Source: Anaerolineales bacterium
Lineage (GTDB): Bacteria > Chloroflexota > Anaerolineae > 4572-78 > J111
NCBI GenBank assembly: GCA_015075185.1
Contig: JABTUW010000001.1
Coordinates: 1,612,001-1,676,000 of the forward strand
Reading direction: 5' to 3'
DNA: 64,000 bases
The position numbers were made by a program, and so were the translations under genes. This document shows positions 7,065 through 15,977 of this stretch, piece by piece (position 1 is the stretch's first letter; the number at the start of each line of letters is the position of its first letter). The notes below the pieces were generated by a model that worked only from the letters and a program-made list of their open reading frames with translations, was not told where the DNA came from and did not search any database.

Positions 7065-8384
7065 ATGACTCTAGCTCCTCCTGTTGCCCACGAAGGGCCG
7101 GCGCTGCAGGCCCAGGTGCAGGACACCCCCGGCATGCGCATGCTCTATTCGGCGCTCAATCACCTTGACGATGCGGCGGCCCGGCTTAACCTCGACCCTA
7201 ATTTACACCGAATTTTACGGACCTGCGAGCGGACGCTGACGGTGGCTGTGCCCATCGAATTGGACGATGGCGAGACCGCCGTATACACCGGCTACCGGGT
7301 CCAGCACACCAGCGTCCCTGGCCCGTGCAAAGGCGGCGTCCGCTTCCACGCCGACGTCTCCCTGGAAGAAGTGACCGCCCTGGCCCAATTGATGACCTGG
7401 AAATGCGCGGTGCTCAACCTGCCCTACGGCGGGGCCAAAGGCGGCGTCAGCGTCAGCCCGGCCACCCTTTCGGAGAACGAGCTGCGCCGTCTGACCCGGC
7501 GCTACACCTACGCCATCATGCCCATCATCGGCCCCAAAAAAGACATCCCCGCCCCGGATGTTAACACCGACGAGCGGACCATGGCCTGGATGAGCGACAC
7601 CTACAGCATGCTCATCGGTGAGGCCAGCCAGGAAATTGTGACCGGCAAGCCGCTTATCCTCGGCGGCAGCGTGGGCCGGGCCGACGCCACCGGGCTGGGG
7701 GTCGCCATCATCGCCGAAAGCACCATGAAACGCTACGGCACACCGATCGAAGGGGCCAGAGCGGTCATCCAGGGTTTTGGCAAGGTCGGCTACTGGACGG
7801 CCCACTACCTGGCCCAGGCTGGCTGCAAGATCGTGGGGGTCAGCGATGTGTCCGGCGGTTACACCCACCCGCACGGGCTGGACGTGGAGGCCATGCTCAA
7901 GTATACCAAAACTTCGCCGACGCGGACCCTGGCCGGCTACACCACGCCGGGACTGGAAACCGTGACCAATGAAGAACTGCTCCTCCTGCCCTGCGATGTG
8001 CTGATCCCGGCCGCCCTGGAGGATCAGATCACCTCGCTCAACGCCGACCGCATCCAGGCCAAATACATCGTCGAGGGGGCCAACGGCCCGACCAGCTCGA
8101 CCGCCGATAAAATCCTGCACGCGCGCGGGGTCATGGTCGTGCCCGACATCCTGGCCAACGCCGGCGGGGTCACGGTCAGCTACTTCGAGTGGGTCCAGGG
8201 CTTGCAGGCCTTTCCCTGGGATTTGGCCGAGGTCCAGAAAAACCTGCGCCGCTTTTTGTACAACGCCTTTGATCACGTCTGTGATTTCAGCGAGGCCAAC
8301 CAGGTTTCGCTCCGCCAGGGTGCGTTCATGCTGGCCGTCTCGCGCGTCGCCGAGGCGCTGGCGCAGCGGGGGATTTTTCCGTGA
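7065..8384 (+). CDS. gdhA: Glu/Leu/Phe/Val dehydrogenase (glutamate dehydrogenase)
   Basis: Reversibly deaminates L-glutamate to 2-oxoglutarate and ammonia with NAD(P), linking amino-acid and carbon metabolism in the cytoplasm. 439 residues, the normal length of the hexameric class. N-terminal dimerisation/substrate domain contains GPCKGGVRFH and the catalytic-lysine region KCAVLNLPYGGAKGG, with AMPIIGPKKDIPAPDV; the C-terminal Rossmann domain has GFGKVG near residue 236 and ends with the ILANAGGVTVSYFEW signature. Cofactor preference is not decided. ATG at 7065 follows GAGGT. It stands alone, with the terminator at 8396-8438, and its promoter region contains two palindromes. Confidence 0.95.
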   Translation: MTLAPPVAHEGPALQAQVQDTPGMRMLYSALNHLDDAAARLNLDPNLHRILRTCERTLTVAVPIELDDGETAVYTGYRVQHTSVPGPCKGGVRFHADVSLEEVTALAQLMTWKCAVLNLPYGGAKGGVSVSPATLSENELRRLTRRYTYAIMPIIGPKKDIPAPDVNTDERTMAWMSDTYSMLIGEASQEIVTGKPLILGGSVGRADATGLGVAIIAESTMKRYGTPIEGARAVIQGFGKVGYWTAHYLAQAGCKIVGVSDVSGGYTHPHGLDVEAMLKYTKTSPTRTLAGYTTPGLETVTNEELLLLPCDVLIPAALEDQITSLNADRIQAKYIVEGANGPTSSTADKILHARGVMVVPDILANAGGVTVSYFEWVQGLQAFPWDLAEVQKNLRRFLYNAFDHVCDFSEANQVSLRQGAFMLAVSRVAEALAQRGIFP

Positions 8385-8395
8385 GGTAGGGGGAG

Positions 8396-8438
8396 AGTTC
8401 CACATGACGAAGAGAAGTCGGGTTATGTGGAACTTTTC
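8396..8438 (+). terminator. Terminator after gdhA
   Basis: Perfect 10-bp stem AGTTCCACAT / ATGTGGAACT with a small inner GAC/GTC pairing, followed by TTTT. It starts 12 bases after the gdhA stop. Confidence 0.75.
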
Positions 8439-8611
8439 TAATATTTGCCAAGTTAAGCGGCTAAACCGTTGTTCAAAATGACTTTGCGCCAACTCACTTT
8501 GTAAAAATAGAAAGGAAAAAACCTGTGAGCGAATCACTTTTGGGCTTGACTATTGCCAGAGCTATTCCACCAGAGGTCTTAACAGGTCTTATTACAGGGC
8601 AATATAAATTA

Positions 8612-9645
8612 GACATTATATCGATTAGATGAGACAGAAACGCAAAATTCGGTTACACTAAAGGACACTCTAAAAAATAAGGGGTGTCCCATGAGCCAAT
8701 ATCAGGAATATGCCGAGAAACCCGGCGAATTCTTAGCCCTAACGGGTTATACCCGCCAGGAATTTGATGCCTTGTTGCCCCACTTTCGTCACCATTACTA
8801 CGAGTGGATGAAGATCCATCGTTTAGATGGCAAACCCCGCGGCAAACGGGCCTATAGTGATTACCAGAACTGTCCCTTACCGCTGATGGAGGACAAACTT
8901 TTTTTCATCTTGAATTATCTCAAGACCAACAACCTCCAAACGGTACAAGGAGCTTGCTTTGGGATTAGCCAACCCAAAGCCAATGTCTGGATCCATTGTC
9001 TGCATCCAATCTTGAACCAAAGCTTGGCGGCGCTGGGTGAACTCCCAGCTCGGCAGATGGATGAGGTGGTCTTCGATGAAACACAAGCGGCGCTTTACTT
9101 TCATGACGGGACGGAGCGACCTATTCAACGTCCTGGTGATCCTGACCAACAACAGCTTTATTACAGTGGTAAAAAAACAACACACCGTCAAAAATAATAT
9201 CCTGATCAACATGCTTTGTCAGATTCTTTTCTTGACCGATACGGTCGAAGGCAAAAGGCACGACAAAAAGTTAGCCGATGAAAGTGAGTATCATCTCCCG
9301 TCCGGCAGCAAATTAGGCCAGGATACCGGCTTTCAAGGCTTTCGCCTCGACAATGTGGCTATTTTACAACCTAAGAAGAAGCCGAGAGGTAAGCCGCTGT
9401 CTGACCTGGATAAACACATTAATCAATGGCTTTCTTCGATCCGAGTGCGCATTGAACACACCATCGGCAGTGTTAAACGTTATCGGATTGTCAAAGACAA
9501 AATTCGGAATTGGAAACCGGGTTTTAAGGACGCTGTCTTTGAAACCTGCTGTGGGCTGCATAATTTCAGATTGAATTTTCGACCCTGGCATTACCAGCCT
9601 ATCCAACTCCACCTTTTTGTCCCTTTCTAATCGATATAATCTCTA
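8612..9645 (+). mobile_element. IS5-family insertion sequence
   Basis: About 1.03 kb. The ends carry a perfect 14-bp inverted repeat (ATTATATCGATTAG at 8615-8628 and its complement at 9627-9640), extendable to 17 bp with one mismatch (GA(C/G)...). Flanks allow a duplication of TA (8610-8611/9644-9645) or TTA (8609-8611/9646-9648); both keep the interrupted gene in frame. The exact right border is uncertain by two bases. It contains one transposase coding region with a frame change. Confidence 0.85.
8691..9630 (+). CDS. IS5-family DDE transposase in two frames
   Basis: DNA transposase with an N-terminal helix-turn-helix (PLMEDKLFFILNYLKTNNLQ) and a DDE_Tnp_4-type catalytic domain. Acidic residues: Asp in VVFDETQ, Asp in GQDTGFQG, Glu in RIEHTIGSVKRY. 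The first frame runs 8691-9197, the second is open from 9037 and ends at 9630. The junction is a run of seven A (9171-9177): homologues read ...YYSGKKK-HT, so the continuation QHTVKNN needs a +1 (or -2) shift at this run. A classical -1 slip would give the wrong frame. It could be programmed slippage, an inactivating indel or a sequencing error. ATG at 8691 follows AAGGGGTG. Confidence 0.85.
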
Positions 9646-11070
9646 TTATATGGTGGTGTTATTCGTTGGTCACCCGGGACTGAGTTCGCCGGGCAAATTG
9701 TACGTCATTTGTTACCAGTTGCCGCGCAGTCAGTGGGTGCACCACTATTTGCTCCCATTTCAGGTGTTCTGGAAGCGGTCAATACCTATCAACTGCATAA
9801 AATATCACGGCAGATAGCATTCAATACGTATCAATTACAGCAACTATCAACAACGACCCAGCAAGTATTGCAAATCGCAACAGGCACGATGATTTTATCT
9901 GGTTTGAACTTGGCGGTAACGGCGGTTGGTTTCGCTGTCCTCGATAAAAAGTTAAAAAGCTTGGAAGGAAGATTAAGCGAGGTACAAAAAGAAGTCAAAG
10001 CCATTCGTGATTTATTGGAACTGGAAGAACGTGCTAAATTGGGTGCTGCCTTAAATGATTTGCTCAATATTGAAAATGTAAAAAATCTAGATCAGCGCCA
10101 TACTCTGCTCTTTTACGCCAAAACTGTATTAGCGCCAATTAGCTTAAAATATAGAGAGCTATTAGCAAATGCAAACACAATAGAAACAGCTATGGCCTAC
10201 GAAGAATATTTTTCACTAACCTCTCTTGCCCACACCCGATGTTTAGCCGAGTTAGGTATGTTGGAACTGGCATGTCGAGATTTACAAGGAGTCAAAGTGT
10301 TTTGGAGGGAACAGGCTCAACGTATAGCTAATGATTTATTATTGCATGAACAGCCAGAGCGTTTTTTGTTCAGTGATTTCGTTCAGGATGTACCAACCGC
10401 GATGTTGGTTGCATGGTTAGATTTTGCTCGTGGGGAAGAAAAGGGGTATGGCTGGATTGACGAATTGAGAAGCAGAACAAAGTCATGGCATGCTCAAGAA
10501 GATGTTTACACTGGAGTCGGCAAAGGAGCGGCAAAAATAGGAGCTGCAATTATCAATGTGGCTGCAAATTACAAGAGCAATGTGAAAACCAAAGGGATAA
10601 GTCACGAAAAGGAAAGGATTATTCCTTCCCTCCAAAAACTTGTTGCTAGAAATAACGTTATGGAAGGATACACGGCTCAATACGAATTGTTGGAGGCCCA
10701 TAATGTGACTCCCTCTGAATTTGAGAACAAAGTTGCTCAACTTGCACCAGAAGCAACCGTAGATGGATACATTATTCTGCAATCTGATAACAATTGAGTA
10801 ACAAAACGCTGCCTATCGATGAAATCCAGTGCCAAATACCAGAACCGTTAAAATCGTAAAAAGCCCGGACTTGGGCCGAAAAAAGAGCCAACCTGGCCTA
10901 AAACCTGTCGGACCAACCAGGGGGATTTGAACCACGACAGGCGCGAAAAAGAGGAAATTCACGAAAAGGATGTCCACTTTTCTCCAATGGGTTGTTGAGT
11001 GGGCGAATGGCGGGTAGAATAAAGCGTATTACGATGTGACAACGAACAGGGGCGGTTGAAAGGGTGTGGC

Positions 11071-14000
11071 ATGACGGTCCCAGTTCTGGGCGTCCAACTC
11101 CTGGGGGGCTTCAACCTCATTTATGACGACGCGCCGATTACCGGCGTCAATTCGGCGCGCTTGCAATCGCTACTGGCTTATTTAATTTTGCACGCCGATA
11201 CCCCTCAACTCCGCCAGCATCTTGCTTTTATCCTCTGGCCCGATACGACCGAGTCCCAGGCTCGCAACAATCTGCGCCAATTCTTCTATCAACTTCGCCA
11301 CGCCCTGCCCAATTCAGACCGCTTTCTGGTGGCCGATACCAATACGGTCTGCTGGAAAACGGATGAAGGTCAAGTGATTGATGTTCAGCGCTTTGAGCGC
11401 ACCCTGAAAGAAGCTGATGCCGCCGAACAGCAGGGCGATACAAAGACCTTACGACAACTGTTGGAGCGCGCCTGTTCTCATTATCAAGGCGACCTATTGC
11501 CCGGCTGTTACGATGATTGGATCATCCCTGAGCGCGAGCGCCGGCAGCAGCATTACTATACCGCCTGCCAAAAATTGATGCAGGTGCTCGAAACAGAGCG
11601 CGAGTACCCGGCGGCGCTGCAAGTAGCTCAGCACATGCTCCGGCTCGACCCGCTGGATGAAGGCGTGTACGTCTCGCTCATCCGTTTGTATGGTTTGAAT
11701 GATGATCGCGCCGGAGCCCGGCGTATCTATCAAACCGCCGTCGAAACCTTCCAACGCGAGTTAGGCGTTGAGCCGGATGATACCCTCCGGGCCGCGTATG
11801 AACGGTTACAGCAGCTACCGCGCCTCATTACCCGCTTTGACCCGGACGACTCAGCCGGTAGTGGGTCATTAAAGTTGGTGGGACGGCAGGCAGAATGGCA
11901 ACAATTGCAAATGGCCTGGCAGCGCGCGGTGAGTGGCGGTGCGCATCTCGTTCTTATCACCGGGGAAGCGGGCATCGGCAAATCACGCCTGGCGGAAGAA
12001 CTGTTTAGTTGGGCAAGGCAACAGGGTTTTACTACCGCCCACACCCGTTCGTATGGCGCAGAAGGACGCTTATCGCTGGCGCCCATTACCGAATGGCTGC
12101 GAAGCAACGCCCTGCGTCCCCATTTAGCCTCACTCGACCCCGTTTGGCTGACGGAAATCGCCCGTTTACTGCCTGAGCTTTTAAGCGACTACCCTGACCT
12201 CGCCCGACCTGAGCCCATTTCGGAATACGGGCGGCGGCAACGTTTTTTTGAAGCGCTGGCGCGCGGCGTACTCACGGCGCCGCGCCCGCTTTTGCTGTGG
12301 ATGGATGACTTGCAGTGGTGTGACCAGGAAACGCTGGAATGGCTTCATTTCTTGCTGCGCTTTGAGCCGCGCAATGCCCTGCTCATCCTCGGTACGGCCC
12401 GCAGCGAAGAATCACCACCCGATCATCCCCTCTCCGCGTTGGCCCGGCAGTTGCGGACCGAAGATAAAATTACCAGCATCGAACTCTCCCCGCTCGACGC
12501 GGCGGAAACGGCCAAACTGGCTACACAGGTGCAAGGCCATACCCTGGATACTTCGGCCACCATCCGTCTGTATCAGGAAACCGAAGGCAATCCGCTATTT
12601 GTCGTTGAGACCGTTCGGGCGGGTCTGGCCCACACCGTCGCCTCAGAACCAAACTCGTTAACGGCCACAACTGCCCCTGATTCGCCCCGCCTGCCCCCCC
12701 GGGTCCAGGCGATTATTGCCGGACGGCTGGCCCAACTTTCCCCAACCGCCCGCAAAGTGGCCGAGCTTGGCGCCGCTATTGGCCGCGCCTTCACGCTTGC
12801 TCTGCTCTTACTGGCGGGACATGAAGATGAAGTAACCGTCATCCATGCGCTGGATGAACTGTGGCAGAGACGCATTGTGCGCGAACAGAGCGCCAATCTG
12901 TTCGACTTTACCCACGATAAATTGCGCGAGGTGGCCTACGCCGAGATCAGTACACCTCAACGCCGTTTGCTCCATCGCCGCATCGCCCGGTCGCTCGAGG
13001 CGCTCAACGCGGCGGAGCTTGACCCCATCAGCCCACAAGTGGCAGCGCACTATGAGCAAGCGGGTCTGTTTGAACAGGCGATTCCCTACTACCAACGGGC
13101 CGGTTCCGTTGCCGCCAGCGTGTATGCCAATGAGGACGCCATCAAGCTGTTTACTCGCGGGCTGGAACTGCTGGGCCAGTTGCCGGCGAGCATGAAGCGT
13201 GATGCCCAGGAATTGAACATGCAGTTGGAGCTGGCAACCTTGTATCGTCTTAGTAAGGGCTGGGCTTCGCCGGAAGAAGAACGGGTGATGAATCGGGCTA
13301 TGGTCTTGAGCGACAAAGTTGGCAATATTGAGCAACGTATCCGCACCTTGTTTGGCCTGCAAACGCTCTATGTGGTTCAAGCGCGGTATGAAAAAGTTGA
13401 ACATACGTATTTCCAGACGGAGAAGCTATTTAGACAGGCGCAGCTCACGTCGCCGCCATTTGCCGAAATTTATCTGGCAGGCGCCAAATTGCTCAGGGGA
13501 CAGATGGTTGAAGCCAGAGAGTTGTTTGAAAAGATCGTCGCCGTGCGTGATGACAAACATATCCGGGACTTGCAAGAGTCGCAAGGCTTGAATTATCTGG
13601 TGCATGGGTTGGCCTGGAATTCACATTCGCTGTGGTGCCTGGGTTATCCTCAGTCGGCGCTGAGTCGCGCTCAGGTGGCCGTCGAGTTCGCTCGCGAATT
13701 TGCGCAGCCCTTCAATCAAGCCCTGGCAATTACCTATCTGGCAATGCTGCAAGCCTGGCAGGCCGATACTGGCACCTTTTTAGTCCATGCTGAAGACGCT
13801 TGTACGCTGGCAATTGAGCATAAAGCGCCATATTATCATGCCTGGGCGAGCATCCTGCTGCGTTTTGCCCAGGCGGAACAGCAACCTACTGCGGATAGCC
13901 TGGCCCATTTGCGCAATGCTATTCATGGCTTTACCAAAACCGGCGCGCGCATCCGCTTACCCGTTTATTTCTCGATGTTGGCCCAGGCATGTCTCAAAGC

Positions 14001-14355
14001 CGGGCGATTGGAGGAAGGGCTGGACGCGCTGGAACAGGCGTTGGCCGAATCACTCCAAAATAACGAGCATTGGTGGGATGCGGAAATCCACCGGCTGCGC
14101 GGCGAATTGATGCAGGCGCAAGGCGCGGACTTGGCCGACATCGAAGCAGCGTTCCAACGCGCCCTTGAAATTGCCCAGACCCAGCAGACCAGGTCGCTTG
14201 AATTGCGGGCCGCCACCAGTCTTGCCCGGCTGTGGCAGGCCAAGTCTCGCCCGATAGAGGCAAAACAATGCCTGACCCATGTCTACGATTGGTTTACAGA
14301 AGGCTTTGATACCCCGGACCTGCAAACCGCACAGGCGTTAATCGCCCAACTTTAA
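11071..14355 (+). CDS. BTAD-type transcriptional regulator with AAA ATPase and TPR
   Basis: 1094 residues. N-terminal OmpR-like winged helix (about 5-95), bacterial transcriptional activator (BTAD) domain (about 95-245, ending in FQRELGVEPDDTLR), AAA_16 STAND-type ATPase with Walker A GEAGIGKS near residue 298 and Walker B LLLWMDDLQW near 408, and C-terminal TPR-like helices (about 690-1090). This is the SARP/AfsR-like architecture: ATP-driven, ligand-gated activators, usually of neighbouring genes. ATG at 11071 is preferred over an upstream TTG at 11056 because GAAAGGG sits 7 bases before it and the protein then starts directly at the winged helix. The FAD oxidase gene 146 bp downstream on the same strand is the obvious target candidate. 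Confidence 0.9.
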   Translation: MTVPVLGVQLLGGFNLIYDDAPITGVNSARLQSLLAYLILHADTPQLRQHLAFILWPDTTESQARNNLRQFFYQLRHALPNSDRFLVADTNTVCWKTDEGQVIDVQRFERTLKEADAAEQQGDTKTLRQLLERACSHYQGDLLPGCYDDWIIPERERRQQHYYTACQKLMQVLETEREYPAALQVAQHMLRLDPLDEGVYVSLIRLYGLNDDRAGARRIYQTAVETFQRELGVEPDDTLRAAYERLQQLPRLITRFDPDDSAGSGSLKLVGRQAEWQQLQMAWQRAVSGGAHLVLITGEAGIGKSRLAEELFSWARQQGFTTAHTRSYGAEGRLSLAPITEWLRSNALRPHLASLDPVWLTEIARLLPELLSDYPDLARPEPISEYGRRQRFFEALARGVLTAPRPLLLWMDDLQWCDQETLEWLHFLLRFEPRNALLILGTARSEESPPDHPLSALARQLRTEDKITSIELSPLDAAETAKLATQVQGHTLDTSATIRLYQETEGNPLFVVETVRAGLAHTVASEPNSLTATTAPDSPRLPPRVQAIIAGRLAQLSPTARKVAELGAAIGRAFTLALLLLAGHEDEVTVIHALDELWQRRIVREQSANLFDFTHDKLREVAYAEISTPQRRLLHRRIARSLEALNAAELDPISPQVAAHYEQAGLFEQAIPYYQRAGSVAASVYANEDAIKLFTRGLELLGQLPASMKRDAQELNMQLELATLYRLSKGWASPEEERVMNRAMVLSDKVGNIEQRIRTLFGLQTLYVVQARYEKVEHTYFQTEKLFRQAQLTSPPFAEIYLAGAKLLRGQMVEARELFEKIVAVRDDKHIRDLQESQGLNYLVHGLAWNSHSLWCLGYPQSALSRAQVAVEFAREFAQPFNQALAITYLAMLQAWQADTGTFLVHAEDACTLAIEHKAPYYHAWASILLRFAQAEQQPTADSLAHLRNAIHGFTKTGARIRLPVYFSMLAQACLKAGRLEEGLDALEQALAESLQNNEHWWDAEIHRLRGELMQAQGADLADIEAAFQRALEIAQTQQTRSLELRAATSLARLWQAKSRPIEAKQCLTHVYDWFTEGFDTPDLQTAQALIAQL

Positions 14356-14501
14356 GACATTTTTTCCTCAAAAATCTTTTTCCACTAACGGTTAAACTAA
14401 CGCTTGGCTAACGCCTCCTGTGGTAAATTACCTCAGGCAGCAAAATTCTGCTGGCAATCTGTAATAGCCCAATATTATCTTAAACCTAAACAGGGGGAAA
14501 A

Positions 14502-15881
14502 ATGTTAACTCAACAGGCAATTGACGGATTCCGCACCCAAGTGCGCGGAGAATTGATTCAACCTGGCGACTCGAACTACGATGAGGCGCGCAAGCTCTAC
14601 AACGGCATGATTGACAAACGCCCGGCGCTTATTGCCCGGTGTGTTGATGTGGCCGATGTCATCAGCGCCGTCAATTTCGGACGGGATAACCACTTGACTA
14701 TCGCCGTGCGCGGCGGTGGTCACAGTGGCCCCGGCTTTGGCTCCTACAATGAGGGTCTGGTCATTGATTTAGCCCAGATGCGGGGCATCCGGGTTGACCC
14801 GGCCAACAGGACTGTGCGCGTAGAAGGCGGCTGTGTCTGGGGGGATGTTGACCACGCCACCCATGCCTTTGGCTTGGCTGTGCCCACCGGGTTTATTTCC
14901 AGCACGGGGGTAGGGGGGCTGACCCTGGGGGGTGGTGTGGGCTATCTCTCGCGCAAATACGGCCTGACCATTGATAATTTGCTGGGCGTGGATATGGTCC
15001 TGGCCGATGGCCGCTTTGTGACGGCCAGCGCTGAGGAAAATTCCGATCTCTTTTGGGCCGTGCGCGGCGGCGGCGGCAACTTTGGGGTGGTCACGTCGTT
15101 TCTCTTTACAGGTAGTCCGGTCCACACCGTTTATGGCGGGCCGATCTTTTGGCCGCTGGAAATGGCCGCCGATTTAATCCGGTTCTGGCAAGGCTTTATT
15201 CTCGACGCGCCCGATGAGATGAACGGCTGGTTCGGCTTTGTCACCGTGCCGCCGGTGGCCCCCTTCCCCGAACAATATCATCTGCAAAAGATGTGCGCTG
15301 TTGTCTGGTGTTACACCGGTGCGCCGGAAAACGCCGCAGCCGTGTTTGAGCCTATCCGCCAATTTGGCCCACCCGCTATTGATTTTGCCGGTCCTATTCC
15401 ATTTCCGGTGTTGCAAAGCATGTTCGATGCCTTATATCCGGCAGGCTTGCAATGGTACTGGCGGGCGGACTTCTTCAATGGGTATGATGATAAAACGATT
15501 GGCCTCCATGTTAAATACGGTTCCCAACTGCCCACCATGCACTCGACCATGCACATCTATCCTATCAACGGCGCGGCGGGCCGCATCGGTCCGCAAGATA
15601 CCGCCTGGGGTTATCGTAATGCCAACTTTGCCCAGGTTATTGTTGGCGTGGACCCCGACCCGCAGAACAACGAGCGGATGACAGAATGGGCCAAGGATTA
15701 CTGGTTGGCCCTGCATCCCTATTCGGCCGGCGGCGGCTACGTGAACATGATTATGGATGAGGGCGAAGAGCGTGTGAAAGCCGCTTATGGTGCCAATTAT
15801 TCACGCCTGACACAAGTCAAAGCCAAATACGATCCACAAAACCTCTTCCATGTCAACCAGAACATCAAACCTAAGTCCTAA
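14502..15881 (+). CDS. FAD-binding oxidoreductase, berberine-bridge type
   Basis: 459 residues, usual for the PCMH-type FAD oxidases with C-terminal BBE domain. FAD domain about 38-205: RGGGHSGPGFG carries the His (about residue 74) that covalently holds FAD in this family; STGVGGLTLGGGVGYLSRKYG follows. The Cys that makes a second FAD bond in bicovalent members is not at its expected place (STGVGG), so monocovalent attachment is expected. The C-terminal BBE motif is YDPQNLFHVNQNI. Substrate is unknown; relatives oxidise sugars, alkaloids or polyketides. No signal peptide is seen. AGGGGGAAAA precedes the ATG. It follows the BTAD regulator and ends with a perfect hairpin at 15902-15937. Confidence 0.92.
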   Translation: MLTQQAIDGFRTQVRGELIQPGDSNYDEARKLYNGMIDKRPALIARCVDVADVISAVNFGRDNHLTIAVRGGGHSGPGFGSYNEGLVIDLAQMRGIRVDPANRTVRVEGGCVWGDVDHATHAFGLAVPTGFISSTGVGGLTLGGGVGYLSRKYGLTIDNLLGVDMVLADGRFVTASAEENSDLFWAVRGGGGNFGVVTSFLFTGSPVHTVYGGPIFWPLEMAADLIRFWQGFILDAPDEMNGWFGFVTVPPVAPFPEQYHLQKMCAVVWCYTGAPENAAAVFEPIRQFGPPAIDFAGPIPFPVLQSMFDALYPAGLQWYWRADFFNGYDDKTIGLHVKYGSQLPTMHSTMHIYPINGAAGRIGPQDTAWGYRNANFAQVIVGVDPDPQNNERMTEWAKDYWLALHPYSAGGGYVNMIMDEGEERVKAAYGANYSRLTQVKAKYDPQNLFHVNQNIKPKS

Positions 15882-15901
15882 AACTCAGTAAGGGTGAAAA
15901 T

Positions 15902-15937
15902 TGGCCTCATCCTGTCTTTCTGGCCAGGATGAGGCCA
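15902..15937. terminator. Hairpin between convergent genes
   Basis: Perfect 13-bp stem TGGCCTCATCCTG / CAGGATGAGGCCA. On the minus strand it is followed by TTTTC; on the plus strand there is only TATTATCT, so it is a better terminator for the XDH-like gene than for the FAD oxidase. Confidence 0.65.
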
Positions 15938-15977
15938 TATTATCTCAATTCCGCTAGCAACTAATACCGTATTACCT

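Larger units (their letters stand above)
8525..10797 (+). pseudogene. Unknown AT-rich gene split by an IS5-type insertion
   Basis: The 5' piece (GTG at 8525 after AGAAAGGA, 29 codons to 8611) and the 3' piece (from about 9646 to the stop at 10795-10797) are in register: removing the IS and one copy of its target duplication restores one open frame of about 410 codons, reading ...LITGQYKL-YGGVIRWSPGTEF.... The product has a hydrophobic stretch (ATGTMILSGLNLAVTAVGFAVL), then a coiled coil (LDKKLKSLEGRLSEVQKEVKAIRDLLE) and a helical C-terminal region. I remember uncharacterised proteins of this shape in cyanobacteria and Chloroflexota but know no function. GC is clearly lower than in neighbours, suggesting horizontal origin. 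The apparent TTG start at 9709 is an artefact of the truncation; the 3' part may still be expressed. Confidence 0.8.

Noticed and set aside
7215..8537. 440-codon minus-strand frame opposite gdhA
   Set aside because: It is a GC-rich shadow of gdhA, with Gly/Asp/His-rich composition and no family motif or ribosome-binding site.
9709..10797. TTG at 9709 as a genuine start
   Set aside because: The frame continues upstream to the IS border and joins the 5' piece before the IS; the TTG has no ribosome-binding site.
10915..10945. GGGGGATTTGAACC looks like the complement of a tRNA T-arm
   Set aside because: The stem does not pair and no acceptor, D or anticodon arm can be built around it.
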